DNA of 64,000 nucleotides, taken from NCBI RefSeq assembly GCF_000372725.1, contig NW_005200170.1, forward strand, positions 185,052 through 249,051. Direction: 5' to 3'. The stretch is from Emiliania huxleyi CCMP1516. Taxonomy: Eukaryota; Haptophyta; Isochrysidales; Noelaerhabdaceae. How positions within the stretch are numbered: the first letter of the stretch is position 1; each line of letters starts with the position of its first letter. The notes below the pieces were generated by a model that worked only from the letters and a program-made list of their open reading frames with translations, ran no database searches and was not told the DNA's origin. Below are positions 47,779 to 56,449 of this stretch, in pieces. Both the position numbers and the translations under genes were made by a program.

Positions 47779-48098
47779 CGCACGTGGACGCTGTCGCTGA
47801 CGCGCGTGAAACGGGCACAGCCACAGCGCACAGGCTCAGAAGCTGCCGTGGCAGAGCGGCTGGGCGTGGGTATTTGGCAGCGGTGTTTAGTTAACTCGAC
47901 ATGTGTACGTATATCCGCGTGGTCCGCGTGGTGTGCACGCAACACGCGTCGTCGGCCGGGTCGATCCGGCACAGCGTGCACGCCGCCTCCCCCCGCTGCC
48001 TACCGCCGCCGCCCGTCTACACTCTCCGGTCTAGGTGGCAGCCCCTCTCTAACCCCAGCCTGGCCCTCCCCGCTCCTCCCGCCCGGCCTAGCGCCGCC

Positions 48099-49010
48099 TT
48101 AGTCGTCGTCGGAGGGCAAATCCTCGTCGAGGAACAGCGACTCGTCCACGGCGTTCAGGTCCACGGCCGCCGCCGGCGCCTTGCTGCCCGCCGCCGGCGC
48201 CTTGCCCGCCGCCGGCGCCGCAGCCGCGCCCAGCTCGTCGTCCTCCGGAAAGTCGTCGTCCGCAAAGAGCGACTCATCCTCCACCAGCGCGACGGCATCG
48301 GCGGCGGCGGCGGCAGACGCGCCGGCGGCAGACGTCCCCGCGGCGGACGGCCCCGCCGCGCCGCTCCCCCCGGCCGCGTCGCCAGCCGCGGCGGCGGGCG
48401 GCGCCCTGTCGAGCGGACGGATGAAGTCGCGCGGCACGCTCTCCTCGATGTCGCCGTCCTCGTACTCGAGCGTGGCCGTGCCTGCAGGACAAGGACCGAC
48501 ATGGCTCACCTATAGGGCTCGCGCCGCGCCGTCGCACTCCGGACGAGAGGAGCGGGTGCCGTCGGCCGCGACCGCGCGCACGACGCCGCCATACCACGCC
48601 TTGCCCCCCATGTACCGCCCCTCGACCCTCTCGCCTGCGACGACACCGCCGAGACACTTCAGGAGAGGGTGTGCCTTGTCCGCACCCCCCCCCTTCCCTT
48701 CCCTTGGTCCGCGCGCCGAGAACCAGGTCGCTGACAGAGGCGCCGGGGTGGGACCCTGCTGCCGCCTCGCCGCCCCCGGCACGCGCCGCCCCCTCCTCGC
48801 CCCCCTCCTCGTCGTCGGAGAGCGTGCCGGCGCCGGTGCGCTCGTCGAAGGTGTCCTCGGCGGCCTCGGCATCGTCGACGAAGAGCGTCGAGTCCACCTT
48901 GGGGAGAGGGGGGGGGGGGGCAGTCGGGGACGAGAGGAGAGGCCGAGGGAGGCAGAAAGGGAGAGAGGCAGGGAGAGAGAGGGAGAGAGAGAGAGAGGGA
49001 GGGAGGGAGG

Positions 49011-49077
<67 letters not shown>

Positions 49078-49115
49078 GGAGAGAGAAAGAGGCAGAGAGA
49101 GAGGGAGAGAGAAAG

Positions 49116-49168
<53 letters not shown>

Positions 49169-50679
49169 CAGAGAGGGAGAGAGGCAGAGAGAGGCACCTG
49201 GAAGAGCTCGCGGCCAGTGACGCCGGCGAGCTTCTTGCCCGACGAGAGCGCCGCCTTGGCATTGCCCAGCTTGGCGAGCCGCTCCGCCTCCTTCTTGGCC
49301 TTCTTCCTCTCGATCCACGCCTGGCGAGCAGGGGGGGGGGGGGTGCTCTGAGCGACGTTGCACGCAGCCATGGGAGATCGCGGGAGATCGCGGGAGATCG
49401 CTGGAGATCGCTGGAGATCGCTGGAGATCGCTGGAGATCGCGGCCGACATCAAGAGGGAGTGGTGGGGAGCTCCACCGAAGGTCGCTCCTCTCGGCGTCC
49501 AGGCGGCGACGGCAGGGTCAACGACACCACCGCCCAAGAGGATACGCTCCGGGGGCGTGGCAGTGTCAGCTGGCCGAGTGAGGTGTCTCTTGGTCTGTGT
49601 GCCGCTCCCGCGCGACCCGTCTCTCACGCCGCCCTCGCCCTCTGCCGCCCTCGCCTTCTTGAAGGCGCTCGCCTGTCTAGCCGTGGCTCGACCTGCTGCC
49701 TCGCCTCTCTCCCCCCAGCTATGCATCTATGCATGCATCCGCGCCTTTAGCCGGTCGAGCGTGACGGGCGTGCGGGTCGTCGTTCGCTTCTTGAGCCACT
49801 CGATCCGCGCAAGCATCTCCGTCGGCTCCTACCCACACACGACCTCGCGGCTCGCCGCTGCCTTGTGCTCGCGTCTCGGCTGCGCGCGAGCGTCTCTCGG
49901 GCGGCGCCTTGTCCTCCTCCTTCTTCTTCTCCTCCTTCTTCGCCTTCTCCTTGTTCTTCTCGTTCTTCTTCTTCGCCTCCTGCGCGCGCCGCGGTGCGAC
50001 GGGGCGGCTGGTCAGCGCCAGGGGCAGGGGTGGGGAGGGGTGGGGAGGGATGGGCCAGGGACGGCCGCAGCGCTGATGGGTGGCGGCGATCTACCCCCCT
50101 GTCTCTCTCTTGCTGCGCCGCTGCTTCACTCTGCTGCGTCTTCCGTCCCCGCCGCCGCTGCAGCTCTCCTCCCCTCCCCTCCCCTCCCCTCTCCTCCTCT
50201 CTCCTCCTCGGCTGGCGGCGCGACACTGGCCGCTGACAGCTGGTCTCCTCGCGGCGGCCGCAACGCACAGCCGAACGGCCGGCGACGGCCCCGTCCCTCT
50301 CTGTCGCGGTGTCCACCCCCGACTGTCCCCGTGGCGCTCCGCCCCCGCGCTGCGTCAATGCGTGAGCACTGCAACAGCAGCCCCTCCGATGGCCGGCGAT
50401 CCCCGCTCACTCGGGCGCGCGCAGCCGCCTGTGGCCGGGGTGGGCTGCGGAGCGCGCCTGGAACAGCAGCGCGTTCATCGCTTCCTGCTCCGCCTTCTTC
50501 ATCTCTGCGCGCCGCTTCTCTTGCGCCGCATTGTCGGCTCCGCCGTTCTGCGTGTGGAACTTGGCCTGCACGGCCTTGCCCTTCTTGTTCTTCATGCCAA
50601 ACGTCTTGTCGACCTGCGGCTTGCCGCCTGCCTGCGCCTTCTGCGCGGCGTGCCACGCGGGCGTGCCCTTGGCAGGCAT
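48099..50679 (-). CDS. DFRP1/ZC3H15-like (Tma46-type) protein without CCCH fingers
   Basis: DFRP1 stabilises the translation GTPase DRG1 on ribosomes. The start is at 50679 (MPAKGTPAWHAAQKAQAGGK); QVDKTFGMKNKKGKAVQAKF is the conserved family opening. Then come EKRRAEMKKAEQEAMNALLFQ and a 465-bp intron to EAKKKNEKNKEKAKKEKKKEEDK. EWLKKRTTTRTPVTLDRLKA joins WIERKKAKKEAERLAKLGNA and SSGKKLAGVTGRELFQ, matching the family's GRExF motif. Then follow VDSTLFVDDAEAAEDTFDE and an acidic tail (ESLFADDDFPEDDE, ESLFLDEDLPSDDD, stop at 48099). Two oddities: no CxxxxxxxCxxxxxCxxxH finger is found where the family has two, and a Tudor/Agenet-like segment (VEGRYMGGKAWYGGVVRAVAADG spliced to TATLEYEDGDIEESVPRDFIRPL) is present near the C-terminus. 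Introns include 48482-48559. Confidence 0.75.
48482..48559 (-). other. Intron beginning with copy of next exon (DFRP1-like gene)
   Basis: GC donor, 78 bp. GCAC..GC..C.CTCG at its start and GAG..CGACGGCG slightly later both recur in the next exon (from 48481). Removal restores AADGTATLEYEDGD. Confidence 0.65.
48955..49196. repeat. (GA)n microsatellite in an intron
   Basis: About 240 bp of GAGA with occasional GGCA interruptions, inside the intron that precedes VDSTLFVDD of the DFRP1-like gene. Confidence 0.95.
49372..49443. repeat. Decamer array (GGAGATCGCT/GGAGATCGCG)
   Basis: Seven tandem 10-bp units in the intron upstream of the WIERKK exon. Confidence 0.9.
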
Positions 50680-50786
50680 CGCTCTCGCTGGGAGACTTTG
50701 CAGATTGTAGCCGTCGCGCGCGAAGCTGGCTCTCCCACACGCTCTCTCGCAAGGGAAAAGAATTTTTTTGACGTTCTGCTGTGATT

Positions 50787-51192
50787 GGTCTCTACTCGCC
50801 AGGGTTCGACACAGGTTCGACACAGGAAAAAGGAAAAGATATTTTTATTGACTTGCCGTCCTCCATCCATCCCTTGCAGCGCGTGTTTTCTTTCTTTTTA
50901 GGCAGCTGCCGCGGAATTTGTACGCGTATCGCGTCGGCGGCCCCCTGCCGCGTGCCGCCCTCTACACTAGACAGCCCTCTCCCTCCTCCTGCTGGGCGAG
51001 GCAACACCTCGGCGCGTGCCGACGGGGGCCCCGCCACAAGCTGCCTGGTTCCGAGCCGCTTCAAGAGTGCCCGAATTCACCTGTGAAGACGCTATCGCGG
51101 TTACGTCATACGTGCCCTTCTTTCGCCTTTTACTAAAGAAGGCCGTGGCGCAACTGCCTAACGACCTCTTACACTATTTTGCTTCCTAAATT
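50787..51192. repeat. About 400-bp direct repeat, copy 1
   Basis: Begins near TCTACTCGCCAGGGTTCGAC and ends near TTTTGCTTCCTAAATTTACA. Nearly identical to 51372-51800, with one 28-bp difference near 51485. It contains the doubled GGTTCGACACAG and the GCCGTCCTCC...TTTCTTTCTTT motif shared with the element at 8.3 kb. Confidence 0.88.
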
Positions 51193-51195
51193 TAC

Positions 51196-51300
51196 ATGCA
51201 CCACCAGCTACGACCTACGCACCACTACCACCACCTATACGCACCACCACCTACGCACCACCAGCTACGACCTACGCACACACACACGCTCTCCGCAATC
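51196..51300. repeat. Short tandem repeat CACCACCAGCTACGACCTACG
   Basis: Irregular units of CACCACC/ACCTACGCA between the two large direct repeats. Confidence 0.7.
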
Positions 51301-51371
51301 GAAAAGAGAATTTTTCGAGGCGAATTTTCGGAAGCGGGGCGAGGTTCTGCTGTGAATAGCAGGCGTGGTCT

Positions 51372-51805
51372 CTTCTCGCCAGGGTTCGACACAGGTTCGA
51401 CACAGGAAAAAGGAAAAGATATTTTATTGACTTGCCGTCCTCCATCCTTGGGCCGGTGTTTTCTTTCTTTTTAGGCGGCTGCCGCGGAGCGTGGCCGCGC
51501 CGTCGCCGCGCGCCGCGCCGCCATTTGTACGCGTATCGCGTCGGCGACCCCCTGCCGCGTGCCGCCCTCTACACTAGACAGCCCTCTCCCTCCTCCTGCT
51601 GTGGGCGAGGCAACACCTCGGCGCGTGCCGACGGGGGCCCCGCCACAAGCTGCCTGGTTCCGAGCCGCTTCAAGAGTGCCCGAATTCACTGTGAAGACGG
51701 TATCGCGGTTACGTCATACCTGCCCTTCTTTCGCCTTTTACTAAAGAAGGCCGTGGCGCAACTGCCTAACGACCTCTTACACTATTTTGCTACCTAAATT
51801 ACATG
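51372..51805. repeat. About 400-bp direct repeat, copy 2
   Basis: Partner of 50787-51192. It has the extra GCGTGGCCGCGCCGTCGCCG segment near 51489. No coding function is recognised in either copy. Confidence 0.88.
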
Positions 51806-51867
51806 CACCACCAACCTTCGACCACCTAGAGCAGGCGCACATCGCTTCCAGGGAGGGGGGCGCACTT

Positions 51868-51990
51868 CTCTCCACACCACATGCTAGGGGGGGGTCCGAC
51901 CCCCCCCAGCACCTTCACCACATGCTAGGGGGGGGGTCCCGACCCCCCCAGCACCTTCACCACATGCGGTCCCGACCCCCCCAGAGACTA
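51868..51990. repeat. Tandem repeat, about 40-45 bp unit
   Basis: CACATGCTAGGGGGGGGTCC followed by GACCCCCCCAGCACCTTCAC is repeated; the third copy is partial (CACATGCGGTCCCGACC). Confidence 0.85.
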
Positions 51991-52074
51991 GGCTCGGGAT
52001 GTTAGTCATTACAAGAAACAGGCTCGAGGCAGGTGCCTGCCAAGCGGCCGTGGGCTCTCAGGTAGGCTCTGGGG

Positions 52075-52220
52075 TGCTCTGGGGTGCTCTGGGACCGCTC
52101 GGGACCGCTCGGGACCGCTCGGGACCGCTCGGGACGGCTCGGGACCGCTCGGGACGGCTCGGGACCGCTCGGGACCCTCGGGACCGCTCGGGACCGCTCG
52201 GGACCGCTCGGCCTCGCTCG
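52075..52220. repeat. Decamer array (GGGACCGCTC)
   Basis: About 13 units of GGGACCGCTC/GGGACGGCTC. The same unit resumes at 52755. Confidence 0.92.
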
Positions 52221-52350
52221 GGGGCGCGGCTGGGACATTTTTGCGGCCCGCCTCCGGCTGGCTGGGCTGCACGGCTGGGCGGCGCGGAGGTGCTGCAGTG
52301 TGAGAAGAAATGGTAAACAATTCATGAGATTAGCAAATAACAGCAAAGCA

Positions 52351-52745
52351 CTAAGGAAACTGCGCCGCAATGTGCGGCGGGCACACCGGCCACGGGCCAA
52401 ACACATCATACCTAGGTCCCTTCATACGATCCTGGAGCCCAACCATGTGCGCCGCGATCTTCATGAGTTGACCGCGGCAAGCAGGGTGATTGAGCCGCGC
52501 CACGTAGTGCACAGAGCCATACGGTTGTCCACTACCTGGCCAATGAGGTGCTCCACACGCCCACGGTAGTGCTGCACCGTCTTGTTGAACCGTTGTTTCT
52601 CGAGGGACAGGTTCCGGCCCTTCCATTCTGTGATGATCTGCCGCTGCCCGACGTAAGCCTTGCTTGTCCCCAAGACCATACTCCCATGGCTTGATCCGCG
52701 CCTGCAGGAAGCTGGCCCAAGCGCCGCGCCCCCGCCGGTCGAACT
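52351..52745 (-). mobile_element. DDE transposase C-terminal remnant (DNA transposon)
   Basis: On the minus strand: SFLQARIKPWEYGLGDK, then in another frame KAYVGQRQIITEWKGRNLSL, EKQRFNKTVQHYRGRVEHLI and WRGSITLLAAVNS, then in a third frame LMKIAAHMVGLQDRMKGPRY and DVFGPWPVCPPHI. The D.AY.G motif and the FN..V.HYR.RVEH motif are those of DDE-superfamily endonucleases (DDE_4/IS5-Harbinger-like), with the last catalytic acid in RVEH. Only the C-terminal third is present, in at least three frames, so it is dead. It sits between two arrays of the same decamer. Confidence 0.7.
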
Positions 52746-52754
52746 TTAGCATCT

Positions 52755-52905
52755 AGGCCGTTGGGACAGCTCGCTGCTCGGGACGGCTCGGGACCGCTCG
52801 GGACAGCTCGGGACCGCTCGGGACCGCTCGGGACGGCTCGGGACGGCTCGGGACGGCTCGGGACGGCTCGGGACGGCTCGGGACGGCTCGGGACCGCTCG
52901 GACAC
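52755..52905. repeat. Decamer array (GGGACGGCTC), second part
   Basis: About 14 units of the same decamer as 52075-52220 in the same orientation, now mostly GGGACGGCTC. Confidence 0.92.
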
Positions 52906-53109
52906 TTTCGAACATTGCTACTCCGTTGTGACCGTGCATGCATCCAGGAGTGCCAGAGACCCTTAGACACCATTGGCTTGGGAGGCTTGGCAGCGTGTTT
53001 CTTGTAATCACCAACATCCTCGGACCGGAGGCTACTCGTAGCCAAAAAAATCGGCTGTCCGCGCCTCGGTTTCCGCCATCCGCCATTCGCCATCCGCCGG
53101 GCTGCCAAG

Positions 53110-54847
53110 ATGTCCAGCACCAGCGTCCAGACTGGCTGGACGCCTTCGGGCCACAAGGACCTCGCGGTCCACGTGAACGCGCGGCACGCGGAGCGGCGGC
53201 TCGCGGCCGTGCTCGCGCGGTCCACGACGCCGAGAGTGACCGCCGTGCTGGGCCGCTCGCAAGGAAGCGTGCACGTGGAGCTCTCCGGCGTTTGGGGCGA
53301 GAAGACGAGCTGTTTTATATCCGAGGCGGCCCTCCCAGCCGGCTCCTGCCTCCTCCAAGATCAAGGCGCCGACTACTGGCTCGAGGTGACCGAGGCTGCG
53401 CCGCAACGGGACGGCGCTGCCGAAGGCGCAGCCATGTGGGGCTATGCGGCGAGCGGCGCGGCGGCGGGAGCGAACGGGCGCTCGGCCACCACGACGCTCG
53501 AGCGGCAGCTCGCCCAGCTCGAGGCGGTGGAGCTGCTCGGGGAGCGCTGCGATCCGCGCCGCCGCGCCGCCTTCTTGACCTTTGGGGAGCCGCCCGCCGA
53601 GGCCCTCGGCGAGCCGGGTCTGGCGCCCTAGATTACGAATCCCCGTGCACCACACTCGAGACGTACACTCGAGACGTTCAGCTGAGCACGCGTTCAGCTG
53701 TACTCTCTGCATGCACAGCCCGTGCACTCACGCGGCGGGCACGACGCGCACACCACACACACACACACACACACACGACCCTTGTTCTCGCCGCGCAGGT
53801 CTGGCGCCCGCCTGCGAGCCGCCGCCCGAGAAGGCGGGCAAGTGGGTAAGGCCCGGCTGCGACTGCATCACGCGCGACGTGCTCGACGGGTACGACCGGC
53901 CGCGGCACGCCGACTGCTTTGCGTGGCTCGCCGACCGGCCCCACGCGGTACGCCTCATGCTCTACGCGCAGCTGATCCAGCACATCGTCGAGGTCGACAT
54001 CTATGCACACCTCCGCGCCGATCAGACCGTCGAGGCGCGGCTGCCGTCGAACGAGGCGGCCGCGCGCCACTTGCACCGGCGGATGGTCGTCGAGCCGGCC
54101 TCCCTTCGCGTTGTGCTCGAGCGGTGGGGCAAGCTCACGTGGCGCGAGTGCAAACAGCTGTGCGCGAGCGCGTAGATCCCCCCACCCCCCCACCCCCTCC
54201 CCACGCCTCGCCTTCCCCCGCCTCTCAACCCCCCGCGCCCTCTCGTCGTGCTGTCCCAACCTTCACCGAGCTTCACCGCGCCGCCGCCCGCGTCATCCTC
54301 CTCCTTACCCGCCCCTTTACCCCCCCCCCCCCACCCCCCACCCCGCCTCGCCCCCGCCGTCCGCAGCGACGATCGGCTGGGCCACTCGCCCCTGAGCGTG
54401 GAGGGCTGCGACTTCAGCGCCGCCAACTTCCTCCTCCAGGTCTTTCAGATCTGCGGCGTCGTCGAGCCGGCGGACACGCGCGGCGACTGCCCGATTTGCT
54501 TCGCGGAATACATACCGCACCTGTACGGCGTGCCATTCCGCAAGCAGGAGGAGGCCCTCTTTGCGAGCCTCGAGCCGTGCGGCCACTCGGTGTGCATGCA
54601 GTGCAAGGACCGACTCGCCTTTCACTTGCGGGCACCGCCGCCGCGCCCAGGCAGCCCCTTCAACAGCTTCGACAATCTCATCGCCGAGGAACTGGGCGAG
54701 GATACGGACGAGACGGGCACCCCCTACGGCTACGCCCCAGGCGGCGAGCGCGTGTACACATGCCCGCTCTGCCAGAAGGAGCTCGACGGCTGGGCGCCCT
54801 TTGTAGACAGGGGCGGCACCTGCCAATTTGTAGAGGCGCGCCCGTGA
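53110..54847 (+). CDS. RING-finger protein, probable E3 ubiquitin ligase
   Basis: The start is the ATG at 53110 (MSSTSVQTGWTPSGHKDLAV). Exon 1 (to about 53617) has no known domain (CFISEAALPAGSCLLQDQGADYWLEV; LERQLAQLEAVELL). Exon 2 (53799-54173) includes ACEPPPEKAGKWVRPGCDCI and LMLYAQLIQHIVEVDIYAHL. Exon 3 (54367-54847) begins DDRLGHSPLSVEGCDF and holds the RING: DCPICFAEY, then CGHSVCMQCKDRL, then YTCPLCQKEL, i.e. CxxC...CGHxxCxxC...CPxC with a long loop between the zinc pairs. The stop is at 54847. The first intron (53618-53798, with a CA run) begins GTCTGGCGCCC, the exact first 11 bases of exon 2. The second intron uses GTAGATCC and a poly-C/T tract. The partner E2 and substrate are unknown. 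Confidence 0.75.
53618..53798 (+). other. Intron beginning with copy of next exon (RING gene)
   Basis: GT donor, 181 bp. The first 11 bases are identical to the first 11 bases of the exon at 53799. It contains a (CA)n run at about 53751-53776. Confidence 0.6.
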
Positions 54848-54849
54848 CT

Positions 54850-56440
54850 TGCGTAGCTGCGTCCTCGCTTCTTGCTATGTCCCCCCTTGCGCTCTTCTTT
54901 TTCGAGAACCCACCACCATCCCCTCACGACCAGCCATGGTCTACGAGGACTACAGACGCACGGCGCGCGTCTGGACAATCGCTTGAGGGTGATCGCTCAT
55001 CGCATGTCGCAACTAAAGTACGCAAGCGCGCCCCGAGATAGTACGCTGTACGGGGGAAGGACCGTGAGTTGAGGAAATCGGAGGACGCGACCCACTTCGC
55101 CACAGACGGTCCCGCGCCTCGCCGCTAACGGCTACACGACCACGGCTCGTGTGCGTGTAGCCGTCTTTGTCCGGAGTGAAAAGTCCAACGCGCTCGTCGG
55201 TGACGGTGTCCTCCAACCTGCGCCACGCTCGGCGAACCTCGACAGCGCCCCTGGGTAGTCGACGGGCCCCCGGGGGCGACGGGGGTGCTCTTGGGGGGGG
55301 TCCCCCCAGTCAAGGGGGTCTGGGGCGCAGCCCCAGGAGGCCCGCGCGCCGATTTTTTCACCTTCACCTTCACATTGGTTAGCGACACTGCTCGACGACT
55401 GCCGGCATACACTGTGAGACCATGGGTGTGAGGTAAAACCACGCTACCTTGGTCACATCAGCCCTGAGGTCAGATTCTTCTCCTCTGTTGATGGCAACAC
55501 TTGTCTACTCGCTGGAGCCGAGCAGGAGGGCCTGGCGCACAACCCCTGTGCAACTCAGGGTCCTTCCCCTTAAGATGAGAGACTAGGTAGCTCTCCTCGG
55601 GCTGAATTGTGCAGTGCTTCGGAAACAGCTGGCCCCCGGCCCGTCCGCCGAGCTTAGCGAACACACTGGCGAAGCATGTTCGGGGCCCAGGTAAACACAA
55701 AACCTTCACACCGGTGTAGCGGTGTCCCAGTCGTGTGCGACTGTCTCCGGCTCTGGTCTCAGCATCACCCCGCATCCCTGCACGTCCGTTTGCTTGGGGG
55801 TGTGGGTCTAATGGCCTCTGGCCTACCCCCCATGGCGACGAAGGCGGCGCCGTCAGCGCCCGCCCAAGTCTTGCTGAGCTCAATGAGCCACATGGGGATG
55901 CTGATTCTATTGAGAATTACAACCCACCTGAATCTACGCGCACTCGCACTACGGACATCTACGACTAGCACGAGTGGCCCAATCCTCAGGAAGGGGAAAG
56001 AGCTACACGAGGATCACACGCTGGATCAGCCTCTTGTCCATGCCGTATCCGAAGCAGCAGCGCCGAACATGAAGGTAAGGCTCGCTCCTGCCAGCGCGGC
56101 AGCACCCTGTGGCCACAACTGTGTGTGCAGCCCTCGCATCCATGCCTTCGCACATTCACTTACACCAGAGCGAGCCTTTCATGTAGAGACGGTGAAGGAT
56201 GGGGCAATTGCCCGAGGTCTAAAGAGACTACGTAAACGTCATCGGGGCGGTGTTGACATATGAAATGTCAAATGATATGCGAAAACCGAATTCTTGGCTC
56301 TTGCCGCTGTGGGAATTCTACTAGACGCACACGGGGTCGGGGACGGGGTCGGCCGAGAGGAGAGCGAAACAAGGGCAGCGTCTTCGCACGAACGGCCCGC
56401 ACGTGCCAGCGGAGCAGAGACAAAGAGGCGTCGCTTTCAG
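54850..56440. other. Intergenic, no gene recognised
   Basis: Contains GC-rich short stems (GGGGGGTCCCCCC near 55295-55307; CTGGGGCGCAGCCCCAG near 55320-55336) followed by TTTTTTCACCTTCACCTTCAC, which looks like the end of a repeat element. Frames at 55470-56263 show no domain. CTAC-rich and TCAG-rich pieces are unremarkable. Confidence 0.4.
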
Positions 56441-56449
56441 AAGCTAGTC

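Noticed and set aside
50787-51805. Long terminal repeats of a retroelement
   Set aside because: The two copies are only 170 bp apart with no coding interior, so I call them direct repeats only.
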